A DNA stretch of 64,000 nt, taken from assembly GCA_016870115.1 (NCBI GenBank), contig VGCH01000005.1, positions 124,001-188,000 on the forward strand. The letters are read 5' to 3'. Below, one piece after another: positions 9,116-18,215 of the stretch. The stretch is from Alphaproteobacteria bacterium. Its GTDB lineage: Bacteria; Pseudomonadota; Alphaproteobacteria; Reyranellales; Reyranellaceae. The position numbers and the translations under genes were made by a program. Position 1 is the stretch's first letter, and each line of letters opens with the position of its first letter. Below the pieces are notes generated by a model. It was not told where the DNA came from. It saw nothing but the letters and a program-made list of their open reading frames with translations, and did not search any database.

Positions 9116-10102
9116 ATGGCCGATGCCGACAAAATGGACCGCAATCTCGCGCTCGAAGCGGTCCGGGTGACCGAAGCCGCGGCCCTTGCGGCGTCCAAGC
9201 TGATGGGGCGTGGTGACGAGAAGAAGGCCGACCAAGCCGCGGTCGACGCGATGCGCACCACGCTGAATTCGCTCGCCATCCGCGGCAAGGTAGTGATCGG
9301 CGAAGGCGAGCGCGATGAAGCGCCGATGCTGTTCATCGGTGAGGAAGTGGGCCTGGGAACCGGCCCCCGAATCGATATCGCACTCGATCCGCTCGAGGGT
9401 ACGACGATAACTGCCAAGGGTCTGCCCAATGCGCTCGCGGTCATCGCAATGGCCGACGAGGGCGGGTTCCTGAATGCGCCCGATGTCTACATGGACAAGA
9501 TTGCCGTCGGCGGCGGCCTGCCCGATGGCATTGTCGATCTCGACAAGACGCCAGCGCAAAACCTGAAAGACCTTGCGGCAGCAAAGAAGGTGGACTTGGC
9601 CGATCTTGTCGTTTGCATCCTTGATCGCCCGAGGCACAGCGAACTGATCGCGAAGGTCCGCGAGGCTGGGGCCCGCATCGTGCTGATCGGCGACGGCGAT
9701 GTCTCAGGCGTGATCGCCACCTCGACCGGCGACTCCGGCATCGATGTCTACATGGGATCCGGCGGCGCCCCCGAGGGCGTGCTGGCGGCGGCGGCGCTTC
9801 GGTGCATCGGCGGCCAGATCCAGGGCCGCTTGCTGTTCCGCAACGACGACGAGAAGGGGCGCGCGCGGAAACTCGGCATCACCGACTTGAATCGAAAGTA
9901 CTCGATGCTGGAGATGGCCCGGGGCGATGTGATGTTCGCCGCCACCGGTGTCACCAACGGCTCGATGCTGAAGGGAATCCGTCGCTTCTCCGGTGGCGCG
10001 GAAACGCACTCCATCGTGATGCGTTCCAAGACGGGCACGGTTCGCTCGGTCGAGGCGCGGCACAACTTCAAGGTCAAGACCGGCCTTCCGAGCTGGGCCT
10101 AG
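9116..10102 (+). CDS. glpX: Class II fructose-1,6-bisphosphatase
   Basis: A 328-residue GlpX. Signature regions are GEGERDEAPML (62-72), which holds metal-binding acids, and DPLEGTT (91-97), the metal and substrate site of the lithium-sensitive phosphatase fold. It hydrolyses fructose-1,6-bisphosphate in gluconeogenesis, which fits an organism living on organic acids. The ATG at 9116 has GGAGG at 9106-9110. It sits between hom and recJ with a 4-base gap to recJ. Confidence 0.96.
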   Translation: MADADKMDRNLALEAVRVTEAAALAASKLMGRGDEKKADQAAVDAMRTTLNSLAIRGKVVIGEGERDEAPMLFIGEEVGLGTGPRIDIALDPLEGTTITAKGLPNALAVIAMADEGGFLNAPDVYMDKIAVGGGLPDGIVDLDKTPAQNLKDLAAAKKVDLADLVVCILDRPRHSELIAKVREAGARIVLIGDGDVSGVIATSTGDSGIDVYMGSGGAPEGVLAAAALRCIGGQIQGRLLFRNDDEKGRARKLGITDLNRKYSMLEMARGDVMFAATGVTNGSMLKGIRRFSGGAETHSIVMRSKTGTVRSVEARHNFKVKTGLPSWA

Positions 10103-10106
10103 GCCC

Positions 10107-11930
10107 ATGTCGGGCGCGCCGGTGCGGGCTCCGCGCGCGGCGTTCCTCGGCGTTGAGCAATCGCTGACGGGGCGGCGATGGGCCGCGCGGCTCGAGGACG
10201 AGCGGACCGCGCTCGCCATTGCCCAGCGTCACGGCGTCCCCGACGCTCTTGCCCGTCTACTGGCGGCGCGCAATGTCGGGCTCGATGAGGTTCCGGACTT
10301 TCTCGATCCGACGCTCCGCCGCTTTCTGCCCGATCCCTCCCATCTCAAAGACATGGATGCCGCCATCGCGCGGGTCGTCCGGGCGATCCGCGAGGGCGAG
10401 CGGATTGCGATCTTCGGCGACTACGACGTCGACGGCGCGACTTCGGGGGCTTTGTTGCTGCGCTTCCTGCGCGGCGTGGGTGGGGATGTCGGCTACTACA
10501 TTCCGGACCGTCGCAAGGAAGGTTACGGCCCCAACGCCGCCGCCCTCCTGAAGCTGCGGACCGCCGGTGCCGCTGTTGCGATCACCGTCGATTGCGGCAT
10601 CACGGCCTTCGCCCCTCTGGCGGAGGCCGCCGACGCGGGCCTCGATGTGGTGGTGATCGACCACCACCAGGCCGAACTCGCATTGCCGCGCGCCATCGCG
10701 GTGGTCGATCCCAACCGGCTCGACGACGCCAGCCCTCACAAGCAGCTCGCGGCGGTCGGGGTAGCGTTTCTGCTCGCCGTCGGCGTCAACCGCGCCCTCC
10801 GCGATGGCGGCTGGTATAGCAGCTCGCGTCCAGAGCCCGATCTCCGCGGTTTGCTCGACCTTGTGGCGCTCGGCACGGTCTGCGATGTGGTTCCACTCAC
10901 CGGTGTTAACCGCGCTCTCGTCCGGCAGGGCCTGACGATTGCCCAGAGGCGCAGCAACCCGGGCATGGCCGCCCTCGCCGACATTGCGCGCATCAAGGAA
11001 CCGTTGGGCGCCTACCATCTCGGTTTCATGCTGGGACCCCGCGTCAACGCCGGCGGCCGCGTCGGTCAGGCTGACCTGGGGATCCGGTTGCTGTCGAGTG
11101 ACGATCCAGCCGAGATTTCGGCGTTGGCGCTGCGGCTCGATGAGTTCAACAGCGAGCGACGGGCCATCGAGCGGGAAGTGCTGGACGAGGCCACCGCGCG
11201 AATCGACGGGCTCTATGGCCCCGACCGCGCCGGTTTGCCGCCGGTTCTCGTGGTCGAGAGCGAGCGCTGGCACATCGGCGTCGTCGGCATCGTGGCCAGC
11301 AGGCTGGTAGAGCGCTTCGGCCGGCCGGCTTTTGTCATCGGCAGCGACGGGGCACTTGGCAAGGGCTCCGGTCGCTCGGTGCGTGGCGTCGATCTCGGTG
11401 CCGCCGTCATTGCGGCAAGGCAAGCCGGCCTGCTGATCAATGGCGGCGGTCACGAGATGGCGGCGGGCCTGACGGTTGAGCGCGACAAGGTCGGTGCAGT
11501 GTCACAGTTCCTTGCCGAACGCATCGGGTCGCAGCTTGGCGCGGCGCCGTCGGTGAGAGAACTCGGGATCGATGCAAGCCTCACACCAGCGGGTGTCAAT
11601 CGCGATCTGGTCGATGGAATTGAGCGTGCCGGGCCTTTTGGCGCCGGCAATGCCCTACCGCGCTTTGCACTGGCCGGTGTCCGTGTGAGCTATGCCCAGA
11701 TCGTTGGCGATGGCCATGTCAGGTGCACGTTCGAGGGCGCGGGTCGGGGCAGGGTGGAAGGCATCGCATTTCGTGCCATGGCCAGCGCGCTGGGCCCGGC
11801 CCTTCAGGATTCCGCCCGGCCGATCCTCCATGTTGCGGGCGCCCTGCGGCTTGATCGCTACAATGGGCGTGAGACTGTGAAGTTGTACGTCGATGACGCT
11901 GCGCAGGGCGCGGGCTCGGTACTGGGCTGA
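10107..11930 (+). CDS. recJ: Single-stranded-DNA-specific 5'-3' exonuclease RecJ
   Basis: A 607-residue DHH-superfamily nuclease. Motifs in order: FGDYDVDGATS (103-113), VDCGIT (161-166), the DHH motif VVIDHHQAE (182-190), and DHHA1-domain GGGHEMAAG (about 447-455), followed by a C-terminal OB-like domain. It degrades single-stranded DNA 5' to 3' in recombination and mismatch repair. It is the last gene of the alaC-hom-glpX-recJ operon; tRNA-Glu follows after about 60 bases. Confidence 0.95.
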   Translation: MSGAPVRAPRAAFLGVEQSLTGRRWAARLEDERTALAIAQRHGVPDALARLLAARNVGLDEVPDFLDPTLRRFLPDPSHLKDMDAAIARVVRAIREGERIAIFGDYDVDGATSGALLLRFLRGVGGDVGYYIPDRRKEGYGPNAAALLKLRTAGAAVAITVDCGITAFAPLAEAADAGLDVVVIDHHQAELALPRAIAVVDPNRLDDASPHKQLAAVGVAFLLAVGVNRALRDGGWYSSSRPEPDLRGLLDLVALGTVCDVVPLTGVNRALVRQGLTIAQRRSNPGMAALADIARIKEPLGAYHLGFMLGPRVNAGGRVGQADLGIRLLSSDDPAEISALALRLDEFNSERRAIEREVLDEATARIDGLYGPDRAGLPPVLVVESERWHIGVVGIVASRLVERFGRPAFVIGSDGALGKGSGRSVRGVDLGAAVIAARQAGLLINGGGHEMAAGLTVERDKVGAVSQFLAERIGSQLGAAPSVRELGIDASLTPAGVNRDLVDGIERAGPFGAGNALPRFALAGVRVSYAQIVGDGHVRCTFEGAGRGRVEGIAFRAMASALGPALQDSARPILHVAGALRLDRYNGRETVKLYVDDAAQGAGSVLG

Positions 11931-11992
11931 GTGCCGCGCTTCGCTTGATTTAGCGGTTTGCGACGGCTATGTGCACGCGCTCGCGCCGCTAC

Positions 11993-12068
11993 GTCCCCAT
12001 CGTCTAGTGGCCTAGGACACCAGCCTTTCACGTTGGGAACACGGGTTCGAACCCCGTTGGGGACGCCA
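11993..12068 (+). tRNA. tRNA-Glu (UUC)
   Basis: A full cloverleaf of 76 bases with encoded CCA. The acceptor stem GTCCCCA pairs with TGGGGAC, the discriminator is G, the anticodon stem is CCAGC/GTTGG with loop CTTTCAC giving anticodon TTC, and the T-loop is GGTTCGAACC-like. Read on the plus strand just after recJ. Confidence 0.97.
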
Positions 12069-12141
12069 GGCGCCGTTTCGGCCCCTGCGGCGTCGTGATA
12101 CGCTTCCCGAAAAGACAACGACAGTGTCACGGGAGGGGTCG

Positions 12142-13122
12142 ATGAAGAACCGTCTGGGTCGGCGGAGCTTTGGCCGCGCGGCTGCTGTGGCGACTGCGAC
12201 GGCGATCCTGCCGCGCACGACGGCGGCGCAAGGATTTCCCAACCGGCCGTTCAAGTTCATCGTTGCCTTCGGCGCTGGTAGTGCCACGGACATCACCGCG
12301 CGTACGGTCGCGCAAGAGTTCACGACGCGAACCGGGCAACCCGTCGTGATCGAGAATCGGCCCGGGGCAGAGGGTCAAATCGCGGCCCAGGCGGCGGCTG
12401 GCGCGGCACCTGACGGCTATACGCTCTTCGTCACGACGCAGACCACGCAGGCGGCCAATATCCATATCTACAAGTCGCTGGCCTACGATCCGGTGAAGAG
12501 CTTCGTGCCGGTGAGCGGCCTGTCACGCGGCGCGCAGGTCGTGATGGTTCGCAATGACCTACCCGCGCGGAGCATTGCGGAGCTGGTCGCGCTGGCGAAG
12601 GCTCAGCCCGGCAAGTTGACCTTCGCGAGCGGCAACGGATCGAGCCGCGCCGGTGGCGAGCTCTTCAAGATCATGGCCAAGGTCGACATGGTGAACGTGC
12701 CCTACCGGGCGCAACCGCAAGCCGTCGCCGATCTCATGGGAGGGCGCATCGACGTTGTGTTCTCGGACTTCTTCGTCGGCCTGCCCCCGGTGAAGGACGG
12801 GCGCGCCCGCGGTATCGCCGTGACCAGCCGGGAGCGGACTCCCGGGCTGGAGGAGTTTCCGACCGTCCATGAAACCTTGCCGGGCTTCGAGATGTGGGCA
12901 TGGACCGCGACCTACGCGCCAGCAGGCACGCCCGGCCCCGTTGTCGCGCGATTGAGCCAGCTCGTGCGTGAGGCGACGCAGTCCGAAGCCTATCGGACGC
13001 TGACCCGCACGACCCATGGGATCGTGTTCTCCGGCACGTCGGAGGAACTCGCGGCGTTCCAGGCCAGCGAAATGCGCAAGTGGGGTGAGATCGTCGCCGC
13101 CGCGGGCATGCGCGAACCCTAG
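12142..13122 (+). CDS. Bug/TctC-family periplasmic substrate-binding protein
   Basis: A 326-residue secreted binding protein of the tripartite tricarboxylate (Bug) family. The ATG at 12142 follows GGGAGGGG; a GTG 18 bases upstream is less likely. The N-terminus RRSFGRAAA followed by an Ala-rich segment looks like a Tat-type signal ending AAAQG. Family features include PFKFIVAFGAGSATDITAR, IENRPGAEGQIAA and APDGYTL. The protein binds a carboxylate-type ligand in the periplasm. No tctA/tctB membrane genes are adjacent, a common situation for Bug proteins. Confidence 0.85.
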   Translation: MKNRLGRRSFGRAAAVATATAILPRTTAAQGFPNRPFKFIVAFGAGSATDITARTVAQEFTTRTGQPVVIENRPGAEGQIAAQAAAGAAPDGYTLFVTTQTTQAANIHIYKSLAYDPVKSFVPVSGLSRGAQVVMVRNDLPARSIAELVALAKAQPGKLTFASGNGSSRAGGELFKIMAKVDMVNVPYRAQPQAVADLMGGRIDVVFSDFFVGLPPVKDGRARGIAVTSRERTPGLEEFPTVHETLPGFEMWAWTATYAPAGTPGPVVARLSQLVREATQSEAYRTLTRTTHGIVFSGTSEELAAFQASEMRKWGEIVAAAGMREP

Positions 13123-13217
13123 AGTCTTTCCGCTCCGCCTGGCATCAGCCGGGCCAGAAAGCGGGCGAACGACGCATCTCGACTCGGGTGAGCGGTTCCA
13201 TCTGCGCCAACAGGCCT

Positions 13218-14405
13218 CTAGGCCCGTCGCGACGCGCGCCCCTGGAGGATCGCGGCGGCAAGTACCGCCACTGCGACGGCCGCGAAGGCCGCGCCATAGC
13301 CTGTGAGGGCGGCGAGAAGGCCGAACAGGGGCGGGCCGATGACCGCGCCCGAATAGGCGAACGCGGTCTGAACGCCTGTCGCCAGCGCGGTCTGCCCGGG
13401 CGGGGCGAGGTGAGCGAATTCGGCGATCGAGACACCATTCCAGCTGATGACGACGGCGCCATAGGCGAGCACCACGGCGGCGACCACGCTCTTCGGCGCG
13501 TCTGCCGGCATCAGACCAGTCGCAAGCGCGGCCCCCGCGATGGCGAAGCCGATCCAGGCGAGCAAGGACCGGCGCGGCACGCGATCGCCGGCCCAGCCGA
13601 AGGCCAACCGCACGAGCGTCCCGACGATCTGTGCGGCGCCCAGCAACAGTCCGGCGGAAATCAGATCGAAGCCATGCCGCTCGTACAGGAAGACGACGAG
13701 ATAGAAGGTGAACGTGTGCTGGGCCACGACATAGACCAGCGACGACCAGGCGAGCACGCGCAAGGCCGGGTCGGCCAGGACGATACGCACGGAGGCGAAG
13801 AGACCGGGCGGCGGCGTCGGCGGTGCGACGCCACGTTCCAGCGAGGCGCGGAACGGCTCAAGTGCGACGATGGCGGCCACGAGCAGCGCCGCGCTTGCAA
13901 GCGAAGCTCCCTGCCAGCCGAGCGCGGCGACGGTCGGCGGCAGGGCCGCACCGGCGAGGGCGAAGCCGAGCGGCACGCCGGTCTGCTTGATGGAGAAGAC
14001 CAGTCCGAAGCGCTCACGTGGCACGCGCTGCGCGAGGATGTGGGAGGCCGCCGGGTTGCCGGGCCCCTGAGCGAAGCCGATCAGCAGCGCCGCGATCGTC
14101 GTGGCAAGGAAAGCGCCGGCGGCATTGAGGGCAAGACCAAGTGCTGCGAACAGCAGGGCGAGTTGGCAGGTGCGGACCGCGCCCACGCCACGCACCAGCC
14201 GCGCCGCCACGACCGCGAGGGGGACGGCGACGGCGTAGGTGAGCGCGGTAAAGAGACCAACGGTCTTGGGATCGATCCCGAGATCACGGGCGACCGCTGG
14301 CATGGTGACGCTGAGCGAGAGCACCGCGGCCGACACCGCGACCTGCACGGCCAGCATGGCGGTGACCGGCAGGACAAAAGACGTCGTGGGAGGGGCGCGG
14401 CTCAT
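13218..14405 (-). CDS. MFS transporter
   Basis: A 395-residue membrane protein with about 12 hydrophobic segments in two halves of six, separated by a short cytoplasmic loop near residues 195-215 with a PPTPPP stretch. The loop between helices 2 and 3 is RLVRGVGAVRT, a loose form of the MFS motif A, and the equivalent in the second half is GWAGDRVPRRSLL. It looks like a drug/metabolite carrier; the substrate is unknown. It lies 25 bases downstream of the CitE-like lyase gene on the same strand and may be the last gene of the C5-acid cluster, which would suit an organic-acid carrier. Confidence 0.8.
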   Translation of the reverse strand: MSRAPPTTSFVLPVTAMLAVQVAVSAAVLSLSVTMPAVARDLGIDPKTVGLFTALTYAVAVPLAVVAARLVRGVGAVRTCQLALLFAALGLALNAAGAFLATTIAALLIGFAQGPGNPAASHILAQRVPRERFGLVFSIKQTGVPLGFALAGAALPPTVAALGWQGASLASAALLVAAIVALEPFRASLERGVAPPTPPPGLFASVRIVLADPALRVLAWSSLVYVVAQHTFTFYLVVFLYERHGFDLISAGLLLGAAQIVGTLVRLAFGWAGDRVPRRSLLAWIGFAIAGAALATGLMPADAPKSVVAAVVLAYGAVVISWNGVSIAEFAHLAPPGQTALATGVQTAFAYSGAVIGPPLFGLLAALTGYGAAFAAVAVAVLAAAILQGRASRRA

Positions 14406-14430
14406 GCTTGGCTTGCCGGTGCGCGGCCTC

Positions 14431-15345
14431 CTACATGCCGTAGAGATCAGCCTTGTTCAGCACCGTGTTCCGCAGGATGCGGATAGAGGCGACATCGACC
14501 ATCACACCGTCGACATTGATCGCGCCGAGCCCCTGCGCCTCGGCGTCGGCATAAGCCTTCTCGAGCCTGCGCGCGCGCGCCACGTCGGCCGGCTTGGGTG
14601 AATAGACCTCAAGCGCGATGTCGATCTGCGAAGGGTGGATCGCCCACTTACCGACGCAGCCGAGCGTCATCGACCGTCCGCACTCGGTGCGGTAGCCTTG
14701 CGAATTGCGGAAGTCGGCGTAGGGGCCGTCCACCGGGTCGATCCCGGCGGCACGGCAGGCCATCACCAGACGGAAGCGGGCGTAGTGCCAGATGTCCCCG
14801 GGATAGCCGTCGGTCTCGCCGACATTCTTGTTGGTGACGCCCATGGATGCCGAAAAGTCACCCATGCCGAACACCAGGCACTCGAGGCGTGGTGTGGACC
14901 GTGCAATGGCATCGACGTTCTGCATGCCCTCGACCTCCTCGATCAAGGCCTCGAGGCCGATGCGCCGCTTGAGCTTCAGCTTGCGCTCGAGCTGGTGCAG
15001 GAGCTTGTCGGCGAACAAGACATCGGCCGGAGTCAGCACCTTGGTCATCATGATGGTGTCGAGATGCTCGCCGGCACCCTCGACGATCTCGATGATGTCC
15101 TCAAAGGCGTACTCGGTGGTGAGGTCGTTGATCCGAACGCAACGGGTCTTGCCGCGCCAATCGAGCGACTTCAGGCCTTGTACGATCTTGGCCCGCGCCG
15201 CGCGCTTCTGGCTTGGCGCCACGGCATCCTCAAGGTCGAGGAACACATGGTCCGCCTTCGATTCGGCGGCCTTCTGGATCATCTTCTCGCTCGACCCGGG
15301 GGTCGAAAGCTGCACGCGCCGTGCGCGGCGGGGGCGGTCGGTCAT
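14431..15345 (-). CDS. CitE-like CoA-ester lyase (HpcH/HpaI aldolase family; citramalyl/malyl-CoA lyase type)
   Basis: A 304-residue TIM-barrel lyase. Visible motifs are LSTPGSSEKMI near the N-terminus, FLDLEDAV (35-42), substrate Arg71, metal-ligand Glu132 (LEALIE) and Asp163 (FGMGDFSASMG), and a C-terminal segment with KWAIHPSQI. Enzymes of this group cleave malyl-, methylmalyl- or citramalyl-CoA to acetyl- or propionyl-CoA plus glyoxylate or pyruvate. With a CoA-transferase, two MaoC hydratases, an acyl-CoA dehydrogenase and an MmgE/PrpD protein in the same operon, (S)-citramalyl-CoA lyase of itaconate breakdown or a mesaconyl/malyl-CoA route is most likely. AGGAG precedes the start. Confidence 0.85.
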   Translation of the reverse strand: MTDRPRRARRVQLSTPGSSEKMIQKAAESKADHVFLDLEDAVAPSQKRAARAKIVQGLKSLDWRGKTRCVRINDLTTEYAFEDIIEIVEGAGEHLDTIMMTKVLTPADVLFADKLLHQLERKLKLKRRIGLEALIEEVEGMQNVDAIARSTPRLECLVFGMGDFSASMGVTNKNVGETDGYPGDIWHYARFRLVMACRAAGIDPVDGPYADFRNSQGYRTECGRSMTLGCVGKWAIHPSQIDIALEVYSPKPADVARARRLEKAYADAEAQGLGAINVDGVMVDVASIRILRNTVLNKADLYGM

Positions 15346-15357
15346 CGTCTGGTCTCC

Positions 15358-16578
15358 TCAGGCCACGATCTTGTCCGCGCGGAGGCGCGCGATCTCGGCC
15401 GGGGAGCAGCCGAGCCGGGCCAGATAGCGGTCAGTATGTTCCCCCAGCAACGGGGCGCGATGGCGCACACGGCCCGGGGTCTCGGTCATCTTGATCGCCA
15501 CCCCGGCGACCAACGCTGGCCGGTCGAGGCCCGGATGCTCGACCGGAACCAGCATCTCGCGGGCCGCAAAATGCGGGTCGGCGGCAATGTCGCGGACCGT
15601 ATAGACCGGTGCGAAGGGCACTTGCCCGCCGAAGTGGACCAGCAGCTCGGCCTTGGTGCGGGTCGAGGTGAATGCCGAGACCGCCGCGATGATCTCGTCC
15701 TGGTGAGCGCGGCGATCCTGGACCGTCATGAGGCGAGGATCGGCCGCGAGATCGGGTCGCCCGATCAGCTTGCACAGGATCGGCCAATGGGCGTCGGCGT
15801 GGGCAGCGATGCAGATCTGTCCATCTCGGGCGGGGAACATGCCGAACGGGCACAGAAACGGATGGTGGTTGCCCTCCGGGAGCGGCAAGGCGCCGAGATA
15901 GGCGTGTTGATGCACGATCCGCTCACAGAGCGAGAGGATGGCGTCGACCATGCCGACATCCACGAATTGGCCGCGTCCGGTTCGCGTCGCGTGCAGAATG
16001 GCACTCACGATGCCGAAGGCGCACATGGTGGCGGGCACCAGGTCGCCAATCCCGGGGCCGACCTTCATCGGCGTGTCGCGGTCGGGTCCCGTGATCTGCA
16101 TCACGCCGCCCATCGCCTGGGCGATGACATCGTAGGCCGGCCAGTCGGAGTAGGGGCTGCGACCGGTCCGCTCGTCACCGAAGCCGCGAATCGTGGCGTA
16201 GACCAACTTCGGGTATCGCGCGTGCAACGCCTCCCATGACAGCCCGAGTCGCTCCATGACACCGGCACGGAAGTTCTCAACCACCGCGTCGGCGCCCTCA
16301 CACAGACGCAGGACCAGATCGCGACCCTCCGGTCGCTTGAGGTCGATAGCGATCGAGTGCTTGTTGCGGTTCACCGAAGCGAAGTAGCCGCCAAAGGCCT
16401 TGAGCTGGTCGTCGGCGTGGTAGGGACCGACGATCCGCGTGTGATCGCCGTCCATCGGTTCCACTTTCAGGACCTCGGCGCCCTGGTCGGCAAGCAGCTG
16501 CGTACAGAATGGACCCGCCAGCATCTGGGTGAGATCGACGATCCGCACCCCGGCGAGCGCGCCGGCGGGATGGCTCAC
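15358..16578 (-). CDS. Class III (CaiB/BaiF) CoA-transferase
   Basis: A 406-residue family III CoA-transferase starting with GTG at 16578, whose last bases overlap the TGA of the upstream MaoC gene (GTGA). It opens GVRIVDLTQMLAGPFCTQLLADQGAEVLKVE; the catalytic Asp is Asp150 in PAYDVIAQAMGG, and the GIGDLVPATMC and PFAPVYTVRDIAADPHF regions are typical. It probably moves CoA from succinyl-CoA (or a product CoA ester) to a free dicarboxylate such as itaconate or mesaconate, the activating step of the cluster. Substrate assignment is inferred from context only. Confidence 0.85.
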   Translation of the reverse strand: MSHPAGALAGVRIVDLTQMLAGPFCTQLLADQGAEVLKVEPMDGDHTRIVGPYHADDQLKAFGGYFASVNRNKHSIAIDLKRPEGRDLVLRLCEGADAVVENFRAGVMERLGLSWEALHARYPKLVYATIRGFGDERTGRSPYSDWPAYDVIAQAMGGVMQITGPDRDTPMKVGPGIGDLVPATMCAFGIVSAILHATRTGRGQFVDVGMVDAILSLCERIVHQHAYLGALPLPEGNHHPFLCPFGMFPARDGQICIAAHADAHWPILCKLIGRPDLAADPRLMTVQDRRAHQDEIIAAVSAFTSTRTKAELLVHFGGQVPFAPVYTVRDIAADPHFAAREMLVPVEHPGLDRPALVAGVAIKMTETPGRVRHRAPLLGEHTDRYLARLGCSPAEIARLRADKIVA

Positions 16579-17054
16579 TTGCCGGCCCAGGGCGCGCGGC
16601 GCTTCAACAGCACGACGCGCTCGCCCTCGAAGACGTGCTTGTCGTCCTGGTTCACGCCGTAGTGCCGGAAACGCACGATCCCGGCATCGGGCCGATCGGC
16701 GTCGCGGACCTCCAGAACCTCGGAGTAGCAGTAGAGCGTGTCGCCGTGGAACACCGGGGCCTTCAGCCTGATCTTGTCAAGGCCAAGCTCCATCAAGGCG
16801 TTCTCGGCCGTGTCCTCGGCGGCAAGACCGATGCAAAGCGAGATGGTGACACCGCCGAACCCGAGGCGCCGGCCCCACGGACTCGACTTCATCAGGTGCT
16901 CATTGAAGTGGCCCTCGGCGGTGTTCATCGTGACGTTGGTGATCCAGACCTGCTCCAGCGGCTCGACCGTCTTGCCGCGGGCGTGGCGCAGGACGTTGCC
17001 CACGCGAAAATCCTCGAAATAATTGCCGCGGCCGGTGAGCGGGGCGAGTTTCAC
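16575..17054 (-). CDS. MaoC-family hydratase, first copy
   Basis: A 159-residue single hotdog protein. The start is GTG at 17054, which overlaps the TGA of the acyl-CoA dehydrogenase gene as GTGA; the longer frame upstream is antisense noise. The N-terminus RGNYFEDFRVGNVLRHARGKTV strongly resembles that of mesaconyl-CoA hydratases and of the second MaoC gene at 18216-18701. The hydratase region is MNTAEGHFNEHLM, with the likely catalytic Asn/His. It presumably adds water to an unsaturated C4/C5 acyl-CoA such as itaconyl- or mesaconyl-CoA. Being only half the size of double-hotdog hydratases, it may need a partner subunit. Confidence 0.8.
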   Translation of the reverse strand: MKLAPLTGRGNYFEDFRVGNVLRHARGKTVEPLEQVWITNVTMNTAEGHFNEHLMKSSPWGRRLGFGGVTISLCIGLAAEDTAENALMELGLDKIRLKAPVFHGDTLYCYSEVLEVRDADRPDAGIVRFRHYGVNQDDKHVFEGERVVLLKRRAPWAGK

Positions 17055-18214
17055 CGATTTCTCCCACGGCCCAGCAGCCGGTCGGAGATGATGCGCTTCT
17101 GGATTTCCGATGTGCCCTCGAAAATCTTGGTAAGCCGCGCGTCGCGCCAGTAGCGTTCGACCGCATGCAGGGTGGTGTAGCCGGCGCCGCCATGGATCTG
17201 CAGGCCCTCGCTGCAGACGCGCTCGGACATCTCCGAGGCAAACAGCTTCACCATCGAGGCTTCCTTGTCGCAACGCTGGCCGGTGTCGATCTGGTCGCAG
17301 ACGAAGTACATGAGCTGACGCGCCGCTTCGATCTGGGTCGCCATCTCGGCGAGCTTGAAGCGGATCGCCTGGAACTCGGAGATCGACTGGCCGAACTGGC
17401 GGCGCTCCTCCGCGTAGGCGATGGAATCCTCAAGCGCGCCGCGCGCGAGGCCGATCGAACGGGCGGCTGTATGGGCGCGCGCGGTCTCCAGACCGCCGGT
17501 GGCGTAGTAGAAGGCCTTGCCCTCTTCGCCGACCAGGTTCTCGGCCGGCACGCGGCAATTGTCGAAGGCGAGCTCGAAGGTCTTCCAGCCGAAATAGCCG
17601 ATCTTCGGAATCGGCGAGCCGGAGCAGCCGGGCGGAAGCGTGCCGCGCGCTTTCTCGATCATGAACATCGACAGACCTTCGTGACGGCGTCCGGCGGGCG
17701 CTTCAGACGTGCGTGCGATCATAATCATGAAGTCGGCGCCGTCGGCGAACGTGCACCAGTACTTGTTCCCCGAGATCAGCCAGCTTGCGCCATCCTTGCG
17801 TGCCCGACAGGTGATGTTGGCGATGTCGGAGCCGGCGCCGGGCTCCGACATGGAGAAGGCGCCCAGAAACTCGCCCTTGGCCATTCGGCGAAGGTAGCGA
17901 CCCTTTTGCTCCGCGTTCATCATGTGCGCGCCGATCAGGAGATTGCCGCGCGCCACGATCGACGCGACGCTCATCCAGCCGCGCGCCAGCTCCTCTGTGA
18001 CGAGGCAATACTCGAAACAGCCGAGCCCCAGCCCGCCAAACTCCTCGGGAATCAGGATGCCGAAATAGCCGAGCTCGGCCATTTTCTCGCGCAGCTCCAT
18101 CGGGATCTCGCCCCGCTCGGGATCGAGCTTGTTGGCGACCGGCAGCACCTCGTTCAGCGTGAACTCGCGAGCCTGCTCCTGGATCATCCGGCGTTCGGGC
18201 GTGATGTACGACAT
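17051..18214 (-). CDS. Acyl-CoA dehydrogenase
   Basis: A 387-residue FAD-dependent acyl-CoA dehydrogenase of full length. The helical N-terminal domain begins MSYITPERRMIQEQAREF; the flavin-contacting segment is AFSMSEPGAGSDIANI, the WISG-NKYWCT-like beta domain follows, and the C-terminal helical domain ends with IHGGAGYT and IFEGTSEIQKRII, whose Glu is the usual catalytic base. It would introduce a double bond into a short or branched dicarboxyl-CoA. The stop overlaps the next gene by GTGA and the start lies one base after the second MaoC stop, so translation is coupled. Confidence 0.9.
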   Translation of the reverse strand: MSYITPERRMIQEQAREFTLNEVLPVANKLDPERGEIPMELREKMAELGYFGILIPEEFGGLGLGCFEYCLVTEELARGWMSVASIVARGNLLIGAHMMNAEQKGRYLRRMAKGEFLGAFSMSEPGAGSDIANITCRARKDGASWLISGNKYWCTFADGADFMIMIARTSEAPAGRRHEGLSMFMIEKARGTLPPGCSGSPIPKIGYFGWKTFELAFDNCRVPAENLVGEEGKAFYYATGGLETARAHTAARSIGLARGALEDSIAYAEERRQFGQSISEFQAIRFKLAEMATQIEAARQLMYFVCDQIDTGQRCDKEASMVKLFASEMSERVCSEGLQIHGGAGYTTLHAVERYWRDARLTKIFEGTSEIQKRIISDRLLGRGRNR

Positions 18215-18215
18215 G

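Noticed and set aside
13188-14486. A 432-codon plus-strand frame opposite the MFS gene
   Set aside because: Low-complexity Arg/Glu/Asp/Gly-rich translation, antisense to a 12-helix transporter.
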